From contig NZ_JBJNRJ010000001.1 of assembly GCF_046233715.1 (NCBI RefSeq), forward strand, positions 186,001 to 250,000: a stretch of DNA of 64,000 nt. The letters are read 5' to 3'. The notes below the pieces were generated by a model. It worked only from the letters and a program-made list of their open reading frames with translations, did no database searches and was not told where the DNA came from. Below, piece after piece: positions 16,533 to 23,636 of this stretch. A program made the position numbers and the translations under genes. Within the stretch, counting starts at the first letter, position 1; the number at the start of each line of letters is the position of its first letter. The stretch comes from Trujillonella humicola (GTDB taxonomy: Bacteria; Actinomycetota; Actinomycetes; Mycobacteriales; Geodermatophilaceae).

Positions 16533-17885
16533 ATGACCGCGCTGACCGCACCGCGGCAGTCCCCGCCGGCCCCCGAGCCCACCCGCTCGCCCCTGCTGCG
16601 GCCGGCACGGACGCTCGCACGCTACGCCGTCCGGCACGGGCTGCCCGCCGTGTACCTCGCCCGGGCCGCCCGCCGCGGCGACCTCGTCGGCCGGCTGCTG
16701 CGCGACCCGGCGGTGCGCGAGCACCCGTACGACGTCCACGAGCAGCTGCGCGCCCGCGGTCCGCTGGTGCCCAGTGCTCTCGGGTTGGTCACGACCTCCC
16801 ACGCCGTCGCGCAGGAGGTGCTGCGGTCGGACCGCTTCGGCGTGGGCTGGGACCGGTCCCGCGCCTCGGGGGCGATCGGCTGGGCGCTGCGTTTCGGCGA
16901 CGAGCTCGACGCCGCCGGCGTGGCCGAGCCGCCGTCGATGCTGGTGGTCGACGCCCCCGACCACACCCGCTACCGGCGGCTGGTCAGCCGCGCGTTCACC
17001 CCCCGGGCCACCGCGGCGTTCGAGCCCGTGATCCGGCGGACCGCCGAGCAGCTCCTCGACGGCCTGGCCGGTGCCGGGACCGTCGACCTCGTCGACCGCT
17101 ACGCCGCCCAGTTGCCGGTGCTGGTCATCGCCGAGCTGCTTGGCGTGCCGACCGACCGCCGGGAGGACTTCCTGTGCTGGGGCGCCGCAGCGGCCGCGAC
17201 GCTCGACCCCGGGCTGCCGGTGCGCCGGTACGTGCGGGCCGAGCGGGGGCTGCGGGCGATGCACGGGTTCCTGCGGCAGCACTTCGACCGGCTGCGCCGT
17301 GATCCGGTTGACGACCTGGTCAGCCGGCTGGTCGGGCTGCCCGGGGAGGAGGCCCTGACCGAGCGGGAGCTGCACGCCACGGTGCTGCTGCTGCTGGGCG
17401 CCGGGTTCGAGACGACGGTGAACCTGCTGGGCAACGCCGTCGTCGCCCTCGACGCCCACCCCGACCAGTGGGAGGCGCTGCGCGCGGAGCCGGCCGGCTG
17501 GGCCGGCGCGGTGGAGGAGGCGCTGCGGTACGACAGCCCGGTGCAGCTCACCGGCCGCACCGCGCGCGCCGACGTGGAGGTCGCCGGCCGGCTCGTGCCG
17601 GCCGGCGGCCGCGTCACGCTGCTGCTCGGGGCGGCCAACCGCGACCCCGGCGTCTTCGCCGACCCCGCCCGATTCGACGTCGGCCGGGCCAACGCGCGCG
17701 AGCACCTGGCCTTCTCCGGCGGCGTCCACTACTGCCTGGGAGCCGGTCTGGCACGGCTCGAGGCGGAGGTGGCGCTGCAGGCGCTGAGCGAGCGCTTCCC
17801 GCGGATGCGCGTCGCCGGGCGGCCGGTGCGCCGCGACCTGCGGACGCTGCGCGGCTTCGAGGTGCTGCCGGTCAGCCTCGGCTGA
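16533..17885 (+). CDS. Cytochrome P450
   Basis: A 450-residue bacterial class I P450. The I-helix oxygen-binding motif is LLGAGFETT, the K-helix ExxR is EALR, and the heme loop is FSGGVHYCLG with Cys401 as thiolate ligand. The helix C region DHTRYRRLVSRAFTP contributes heme propionate contacts. It needs ferredoxin and a reductase, none of which is adjacent. It is preceded by GAGAGG before ATG 16533 and its 3' end overlaps the convergent MFS gene by 14 nt. Substrate is not predictable from context. Confidence 0.93.
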   Translation: MTALTAPRQSPPAPEPTRSPLLRPARTLARYAVRHGLPAVYLARAARRGDLVGRLLRDPAVREHPYDVHEQLRARGPLVPSALGLVTTSHAVAQEVLRSDRFGVGWDRSRASGAIGWALRFGDELDAAGVAEPPSMLVVDAPDHTRYRRLVSRAFTPRATAAFEPVIRRTAEQLLDGLAGAGTVDLVDRYAAQLPVLVIAELLGVPTDRREDFLCWGAAAAATLDPGLPVRRYVRAERGLRAMHGFLRQHFDRLRRDPVDDLVSRLVGLPGEEALTERELHATVLLLLGAGFETTVNLLGNAVVALDAHPDQWEALRAEPAGWAGAVEEALRYDSPVQLTGRTARADVEVAGRLVPAGGRVTLLLGAANRDPGVFADPARFDVGRANAREHLAFSGGVHYCLGAGLARLEAEVALQALSERFPRMRVAGRPVRRDLRTLRGFEVLPVSLG

Positions 17886-19146
17886 CCGGTTCCGGCCGGG
17901 CCGGCACGGGGAGGACGGCGTCGCGTGCGGCGCCCCAGCCGGCCCACGCCATCGGGACGACGGCGACGAGCAGCACGACCAGCGGCCAGGACCAGCCGCG
18001 GGTGGCGTCGTGCAGCGCACCGAGCACCAGCGGGCCGGAGGCGGCGAGCAGGTAACCCAGGCACTGGGCCACGCCGCCGAGCCGGGCGGCCACGAACGGG
18101 GTGGGGCTGCGCAGCACGATGAGGGTCAGCGCCAGCGCGAAACCCGATCCCTGCGCGACGCCCCAGGCGCACACCCACACGACCGTGGCGGTGTCCGGGA
18201 GCAGCAGCAGGCCGGAGAGGCCGACGGCGTAGGCGCCGACCACGGCGACCACCAGGGGCCGCTGCCCGCGCATCCGGCCGGCCTGGGCGGGCGCGACGAG
18301 CGCGCCGGCCGCCCCCACGACGTTGGACAGCCCGAGCAGCAGTCCGCCCGCCGACCGGGGCACCCCGGCGTCGGCGAGCAGCGTCGGCAGCCAGGCGGCG
18401 ATCGCGTAGAACTGCAGGCTCTGCATCGCCAGGAAGGCGCAGACCCGGCGCGCCAGCGGCAGCCGCAGCAGCTCCCAGGAGCCGCCGGGCGGCGCGTCGC
18501 CCCGGACCCGGCGGGCCCGGCCGGTGCCGGCGACCGGCAGCCACAGCACGAGCGCGCCGAGGGCGAGGAAGAGCCACAGGCCCAGCCCGCCCCGCCAGCC
18601 GAGGCCGAGCGCGCCGGCCACCGGCAGGGTCAGGGCCGCGCCCGCGGCGGCACCGACGTTGAGGGAGGCCGAGTAGATGCCCATGACGGCGCCCGGCCGC
18701 ACGAACTCGCGCTTCACGTACGCCGGCAGCAGCACGTTGGCCAGGGCGATGGCGGCCCCGGCCAGCAGGCTCCCGGCGTAGAGCAGGGCGACGGGGGACA
18801 GCAGCCGCAGCGCGATGCCCAGCGCCAGCAGCAGCAGGGAGGCGCCGACCGCGGTCTCCAGCCCGACCCGCCGGGCCAGCCGGGGAGCCACCGGGGCGAA
18901 GGCGCCGAAGCAGAGCACCGGCACCGTGGTGAGCAGGCCGGCCATCGCCGAGGAGAGGCCGGTGTCGGCACGCAGGTCGCCCAGCAGCGGCGCGACCGCC
19001 ACCACCGCCGGGCGCTGGTTGAGCGCGACCGCGACGATCGCGGCGACCAGCAGCCACGTGGCGAGGCGGGTGCGGGAGGTCGGCGCCGGCCCCCTCCCGG
19101 CCGCCGCCCCGGGGACGCCGGCGGTGGGGAGGAGGGGACCGGTCAT
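17872..19146 (-). CDS. MFS transporter, CynX/NimT family
   Basis: A 424-residue protein with about 12 hydrophobic segments. The start of TM1 AIVAVALNQRPAVVAVAPLLGDLRADTGLSSAMAGLLTTVPV is the N-R-P segment characteristic of CynX/NimT transporters (cyanate or 2-nitroimidazole-type). ATG 19146 overlaps the cysN stop codon (ATGA), so it is coupled to cysN. A role in exporting or importing a sulfur compound or anion is suggested by this coupling but is inference only; the family has no proven sulfate function. Confidence 0.85.
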   Translation of the reverse strand: MTGPLLPTAGVPGAAAGRGPAPTSRTRLATWLLVAAIVAVALNQRPAVVAVAPLLGDLRADTGLSSAMAGLLTTVPVLCFGAFAPVAPRLARRVGLETAVGASLLLLALGIALRLLSPVALLYAGSLLAGAAIALANVLLPAYVKREFVRPGAVMGIYSASLNVGAAAGAALTLPVAGALGLGWRGGLGLWLFLALGALVLWLPVAGTGRARRVRGDAPPGGSWELLRLPLARRVCAFLAMQSLQFYAIAAWLPTLLADAGVPRSAGGLLLGLSNVVGAAGALVAPAQAGRMRGQRPLVVAVVGAYAVGLSGLLLLPDTATVVWVCAWGVAQGSGFALALTLIVLRSPTPFVAARLGGVAQCLGYLLAASGPLVLGALHDATRGWSWPLVVLLVAVVPMAWAGWGAARDAVLPVPARPEPVSRG

Positions 19147-20471
19147 CCCGCGGGTGTCAGCATCGCGGCACCGACGGTGGCGTTCGTGGCCTCGTCGACC
19201 AGGATGAACCGACCCGTGACCCGGTTGCGCAGGTAGTCGTCGACGAACAGCGGCTGCGTCGTGCGCAGCTTCACCCGGCCGATGTCGTTGAGCCCGAGCT
19301 CGGTGGCCCCCTGCTCGCGGTGCAGCGTGTTGACGTCGAGCCGGTAGGCCAGCTCCTTGACCACGCCGCGCACCGAGCGGGTGGTGTGCTTGACCGCCAG
19401 CCGCTGCCGGGGCCGCAGCGGTTCCTCGGCCATCCAGCAGACCAGCGCGTCGAGGTCCTGCGTCACCTGCGGGGCGTTGGCCGGCCGGCAGATCAGGTCG
19501 CCGCGGGAGACGTCGAGGTCGTCGGCCAGCCGCACGGTCACCGACATCGGGGCGAAGGCCTCGTCGAGCGGGCCGCGCGGGCCGTCGATGCCGGCGATCG
19601 TCGTCGTCAGCCCGCTGGGCAGCACCTGCACCTCGTCGCCGGTGCGCAGCACGCCGCTGGCGACGGTTCCCGCGTAGCCGCGGTAGTCGTGGAAGGCGTC
19701 GGACTGGGGCCGGATGACGTACTGCACGGGGAAGCGCGCGTCGGTGAGGTTGCGGTCGCCGGCCACGTGCACGTGCTCGAGGTGGTGCAGCAGCGTCGGG
19801 CCCTCGTACCAGGGGGTGTTCGGCGAGTGCGTGACGACGTTGTCGCCGTGCAGCGCCGAGATCGGGACGACGGTCAGGTCGGGCACGCTGAGCTTGGCGG
19901 CGAACGCGCTGAACTCGTCGCTGATGGCCTCGAAGACCTGCTCCGACCAGTCCACCAGGTCCATCTTGTTGATGGCGACGACCAGGTGCGGCACCCGCAG
20001 CAGCGAGGCCAGGAAGGCGTGCCGGCGGCTCTGCTCCAGCAACCCCTTGCGCGCGTCGACCAGCACGATCGCCAGGTCGGCGGTGGAGGCGCCGGTGACC
20101 ATGTTGCGGGTGTACTGCACGTGCCCGGGGGTGTCGGCGAGGATGAACGTGCGCCGCGGGGTGCTGAAGTACCGGTAGGCCACGTCGATGGTGATGCCCT
20201 GCTCGCGCTCGGCGCGCAGGCCGTCGGTCAGCAGCGCCAGGTCGACGTAGTCGCCCTTGCTGGCGCGCGCCACGGCCTCGTACTGGTCCTCGAACACCGC
20301 CTTGCTGTCGTACAGCAGCCGCCCGATCAGGGTGCTCTTGCCGTCGTCCACCGAGCCGGCCGTGGCGATCCGCAGGATGTCCTTGCGGGCGGTGGCGATC
20401 TCGGCGGCGTGCTCGGCGACGGCGGAGTGCACGTCGACCGGGGCGGGGCTGCCGGCGGGCTCGAGCGTCAT
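19143..20471 (-). CDS. cysN: Sulfate adenylyltransferase large subunit (GTPase) CysN
   Basis: A 442-residue EF-Tu-like GTPase. G1 is GSVDDGKST (residues 39-47), G3 is DTPGHVQYTRNM, G4 is NKMD, and SKGDYVDLALLTDGLRAEREQGITIDVAYRYF is the switch I region typical of CysN. With CysD it makes adenosine 5'-phosphosulfate from sulfate and ATP, driven by GTP hydrolysis. There is no fused APS kinase domain. The start at ATG 20471 is chosen; an upstream ATG at 20558 would add 29 residues. Unusually, cysD is not adjacent: it lies 6.9 kb upstream beyond the Mrp operon. Confidence 0.93.
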   Translation of the reverse strand: MTLEPAGSPAPVDVHSAVAEHAAEIATARKDILRIATAGSVDDGKSTLIGRLLYDSKAVFEDQYEAVARASKGDYVDLALLTDGLRAEREQGITIDVAYRYFSTPRRTFILADTPGHVQYTRNMVTGASTADLAIVLVDARKGLLEQSRRHAFLASLLRVPHLVVAINKMDLVDWSEQVFEAISDEFSAFAAKLSVPDLTVVPISALHGDNVVTHSPNTPWYEGPTLLHHLEHVHVAGDRNLTDARFPVQYVIRPQSDAFHDYRGYAGTVASGVLRTGDEVQVLPSGLTTTIAGIDGPRGPLDEAFAPMSVTVRLADDLDVSRGDLICRPANAPQVTQDLDALVCWMAEEPLRPRQRLAVKHTTRSVRGVVKELAYRLDVNTLHREQGATELGLNDIGRVKLRTTQPLFVDDYLRNRVTGRFILVDEATNATVGAAMLTPAG

Positions 20472-20577
20472 CGTGGGGCGGTCTCCCGTGTCGTGGCGGG
20501 CCGGCCCGAGCGGACCGGAGGCCGGGTGCCCGCGATCGGCCGGGCCGGGGTCCATCATCCACGACCGCCGCAGCGGC

Positions 20578-20958
20578 TCATCCGGGCGGACTCGGCTCCT
20601 GCACCGGACGGGGGTTGCCCGCCCGCTCGATGGCGTCGCCCAGCTCGTCGAAGCGGGTCTCGGAGGCCAGCGGCGTCCCGGCCCGGTAGGCGGCCCGCCC
20701 CAGCGCGAAGCCCCCCACCGGCGCGGTGACCAGCTGCAGGGCGATGGCCAGCAGGAGCTTCACCACGGCGAACCAGGACGGCGTGATGAGCAGGGCCCCG
20801 GCCATCGCCAGCACGACGCCGAGACTGGCGGCCTTGGTCACCGCGTTCATCCGCGCGTAGGCGTCCGGCAGCCGCAGCAGGCCGATCGCGGCCACGGCGA
20901 TGAGGAAGACCCCGCCGGCGACCAGCAGCGCCCCGAGCACGTCGAGGACGAGCCCCAT
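20578..20958 (-). CDS. mnhG: Mrp antiporter subunit G
   Basis: A 126-residue membrane protein with three hydrophobic segments. The conserved GLLRLPDAYARMNAVTKAASLG stretch is the MnhG/PhaG hallmark. It is the last cistron of a six-gene Mrp Na+/H+ antiporter operon and starts at an ATG overlapping the mnhF stop (TGATG). All subunits are required for a functional complex in characterised systems. A 106-bp gap separates it from cysN. Confidence 0.9.
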   Translation of the reverse strand: MGLVLDVLGALLVAGGVFLIAVAAIGLLRLPDAYARMNAVTKAASLGVVLAMAGALLITPSWFAVVKLLLAIALQLVTAPVGGFALGRAAYRAGTPLASETRFDELGDAIERAGNPRPVQEPSPPG

Positions 20959-21218
20959 CACGTGTCCTTCCGGTGCAGCAGCCGGGCGAACGTGACGCTG
21001 GCGAGGAAGCCCACGAGCGTGGCGACGACGGCGACGTCGAAGAGGTAGGGCGCCTCGAGCCGGACGCCGAGCAGCGCGACGGCCGCGACGAACACGAAGA
21101 ACGCCAGGTCGGCCGCGACCGCCCGGTCGGCGTCGGAGGGGCCGATGACCGCGCGCACGATCGTGGCCAGGAGGGCCACGGCCAGCACGACCAGCGACAC
21201 GTCCAGGAAGACGGTCAT
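20958..21218 (-). CDS. mnhF: Mrp antiporter subunit F
   Basis: An 86-residue protein with three hydrophobic helices. IRAVIGPSDADRAVAADL-type sequence (VRAVIGPSDADRAVAADLA) is the MnhF/PhaF signature, and the length is normal. It starts at ATG 21218 inside the mnhE stop (ATGA) and ends overlapping mnhG, so translation is coupled through the operon. Confidence 0.9.
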   Translation of the reverse strand: MTVFLDVSLVVLAVALLATIVRAVIGPSDADRAVAADLAFFVFVAAVALLGVRLEAPYLFDVAVVATLVGFLASVTFARLLHRKDT

Positions 21219-21616
21219 CGGGCGCCTCCCCGCCCGTCCGCGACGGCGGGCCGGTGCCGGTCCACGTCGTCGTCGGCCGCGCGGCCGCGCCAGGCGTGCA
21301 GCATCCGGTCCTCCATCTCCTCCAGCTGGCGCACGAACTCCTCGCGGGTGCCGGCGTACATGCCGTGGACGTAGAGGGTGTCGGGATCGCGGCCGACGGC
21401 GAGCGACAGCGTGCCGGGGGTGAGCGAGACCAGGTTGGCCAGCAGCGTGATCTCCCCGGCGGTCCGGCTCCGCAGCGGCAGCGCCACGATGCCGGGGGAG
21501 AGCCGGCTGCGGGGGGTCAGGACGTCCCACACCACCTGGAGGTTGGCCAGGACCAGCTCGCGGGCGAAGTAGCCGGCGAACACGACGAAGCGGGCCAGCC
21601 GCGTCAGCGCGGTCAT
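21215..21616 (-). CDS. mnhE: Mrp antiporter subunit E
   Basis: A 133-residue protein with an N-terminal membrane segment and the conserved SPGIVALPLRSRTAGEITLLANLVSLTPGTLSL region of MnhE. The family is usually about 160 residues and this one is slightly short at the N-terminus. A polar tail rich in Asp and Arg follows. ATG 21616 overlaps the mnhD stop codon. Confidence 0.88.
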   Translation of the reverse strand: MTALTRLARFVVFAGYFARELVLANLQVVWDVLTPRSRLSPGIVALPLRSRTAGEITLLANLVSLTPGTLSLAVGRDPDTLYVHGMYAGTREEFVRQLEEMEDRMLHAWRGRAADDDVDRHRPAVADGRGGAR

Positions 21617-23208
21617 CCCAGCACCGCCTGGACGTAGGCGGCCGGGTCGACCAGCCCCTCCGCCGCCGTCTGCGCGAGGGACAGCAGCCCCTCGGCGCCC
21701 AGCCCGACGGCGACGGAGACCAGCGCGAGGAACAGGCCCGGGAGGACCAGCCGGAGCGGGATGCGGGAGAGCTCGATGGGCGTGCGCCGGCGCGCGGTGT
21801 CCGAGTCCTCCACCGGTGCGTGCTCGACCAGGGCCGTCGAGGCCTCCTTCCGGCCGTCCGGGCCCACCGGGGAGGCGGTGGCCGACGGGGCGGCGGGCGG
21901 CGGGGTGGGGGCGGCCTCTCCCGGTGCCCGGCCCCAGAACACGGCGTTCCAGATCTTCATCATCGACAGCAGCGTGAAGAGGCTGACGACGACGGCGAGC
22001 GCCGCGGCCAGGTACGCCTGCTCGCTGATCGCCGCGCTGACCAGGATGAACTTGGCGAAGAAGCCGGAGAAGGGAGGGATCCCGGCCAGGGACAGGGCGC
22101 CCACCAGGAACGCCAGCCCGAGCACCGGGTGGCGCCGCAGCTCGCCGCCCAGCCGGCTCAGCCGGCCGGTGCCGTGCGCCACCTCGATCGCCCCGGTGGA
22201 CAGGAACAGCGACGCCTTCACCACCGTGTGGTGCAGCAGGTAGAAGATCGCCGCCGCCATGCCCAGCGGTCCGAAGAAGGCCAGCCCGAGCATGATGTAG
22301 CCGACCTGGCTGATCATGTGGAACACGAGGATCGACCGCATCGTGTTCTGCCCGAGGGCGCCGAGCACGCCGACGACCATCGTCGCCAGCATGATCACCA
22401 GCAGCAGGGTCGACAGCGACGGATCGCCGTCGAAGACCACCGCGTAGACGCGGAAGAAGGCGTAGACGCCGACCTTGGTGAGCAGGCCGGAGAACAGCGC
22501 GGTCACCGCGGGGGACGCGTAGGGGTAGCTGCGGGGCAGCCAGCCGTGCGCCGGCACGAGGGCGGCCTTCACGCCCAGCGACACCAGCACCGCACCGGCC
22601 GCGAGCGCCACCGCGGGCGACTCCTGGGCGGCCCCCGCCAGCTCGCCCAGGTTCACCGTCCCGGCGACCCCGTACACCAGGGCCACGCCGGCCAGGAACA
22701 CGGTGGAGGCCAGAAGGCTGACGGTGACGTACACCCGGCCCGCCGTGAGCGCGTCCCGCCCGCCGCTGCGCGTGAGCAGCACGTAGGACGGGATGAGCGC
22801 GACCTCGATGAGGACGAAGAGGTTGAAGAGGTCGGCGGTGACGAACGCGCCGTAGACGCCTCCGGACAGGACCAGCGCCAGGGGGACGAACCACCTGTCC
22901 CGGTCGTCCCCCGCAGCGGCGGCGAACGCGAGGCACGTCGTGGTGAGCAGCGCCGTCACGGTGATCATGAGGGCGCTGAGCAGGTCGGCGGCGAAGGGGA
23001 TCGCGATGCCGGCGGGCCAGCCGGCGACCTGGGCGACGAGGACGTCGCCGTCGCGGGTGGCGACGACCAGCAGCACCGCCCCGAGCAGGACCGCGCCGCT
23101 GACGGCCAGCCCGACGGCCCGCCGTGCGCCCGGGCGGCCGCCCATCAGGGCCGTGCCGGCCGCGGCGAGCAGGGGCCCGGCGACGACGAGCGGTACCAGG
23201 GCGTTCAC
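21613..23208 (-). CDS. mnhD: Mrp antiporter subunit D
   Basis: A 531-residue complex-I-like antiporter subunit of about 14 helices. The proton-channel region GVKAALVPAHGWLPRSYPYASPAVTALFSGLLTKVGVYAFFR contains the conserved Lys and the lysine-bearing TM7-TM8 segment of MrpD/NuoN-type proteins. A hydrophilic insertion near residues 430-470 is rich in Pro, Ala and Glu. GTG 23208 overlaps the mnhC stop (GTGA). Confidence 0.93.
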   Translation of the reverse strand: MNALVPLVVAGPLLAAAGTALMGGRPGARRAVGLAVSGAVLLGAVLLVVATRDGDVLVAQVAGWPAGIAIPFAADLLSALMITVTALLTTTCLAFAAAAGDDRDRWFVPLALVLSGGVYGAFVTADLFNLFVLIEVALIPSYVLLTRSGGRDALTAGRVYVTVSLLASTVFLAGVALVYGVAGTVNLGELAGAAQESPAVALAAGAVLVSLGVKAALVPAHGWLPRSYPYASPAVTALFSGLLTKVGVYAFFRVYAVVFDGDPSLSTLLLVIMLATMVVGVLGALGQNTMRSILVFHMISQVGYIMLGLAFFGPLGMAAAIFYLLHHTVVKASLFLSTGAIEVAHGTGRLSRLGGELRRHPVLGLAFLVGALSLAGIPPFSGFFAKFILVSAAISEQAYLAAALAVVVSLFTLLSMMKIWNAVFWGRAPGEAAPTPPPAAPSATASPVGPDGRKEASTALVEHAPVEDSDTARRRTPIELSRIPLRLVLPGLFLALVSVAVGLGAEGLLSLAQTAAEGLVDPAAYVQAVLG

Positions 23209-23636
23209 GCCGGACCTCCGCTCGCCGGGCCGCGCTCGCCGGCGCCGTCCGCCGCGGGCACGGGCGGTGTCCCCGGCGCGGCACCAGGCTCGGCCTCCTC
23301 GGCCGCGTCGACGTCGTCCGCTCCGGGCTCGTCCTGCCGGTCGGGCTCGGCGTCGGCGCCGGCGCCGGCCATGCCCAGCAGGTACACCGTGATGCCGAAG
23401 GTGATCACGATGGCGGTCAGCGCGAACGCCTGCGGCAGCGGATCGGCCGCGGCCGCCGGGTCGACCTCCCCGACCAGCGGCGCCTCCCGGAGCCCCATCC
23501 CGCCGGCCGCGACGAGCAGCAGGTTGGCGGCGTGGCCCAGCAGCACGAGGCCCAGGACCACGCGGACCAGGCCGCGCTGGAACAGCAGGTAGGTGCCGCC
23601 GGCGGCGAGGACGGCCACGGCCAGGGCCGCGGTCAC
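23205..23636 (-). CDS. mnhC: Mrp antiporter subunit C
   Basis: A 143-residue NuoK-like protein with three helices (AALAVAVLAAGGTYLLFQRGLVRVVLGLVLLGHAANLLLVAAGG, then PQAFALTAIVITFGITVYLLGM) and the conserved PLPQAFALTAIVI motif. An acidic C-terminal tail of about 45 residues is added compared with usual MnhC. GTG 23636 overlaps the mnhA stop. Confidence 0.92.
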   Translation of the reverse strand: MTAALAVAVLAAGGTYLLFQRGLVRVVLGLVLLGHAANLLLVAAGGMGLREAPLVGEVDPAAAADPLPQAFALTAIVITFGITVYLLGMAGAGADAEPDRQDEPGADDVDAAEEAEPGAAPGTPPVPAADGAGERGPASGGPA

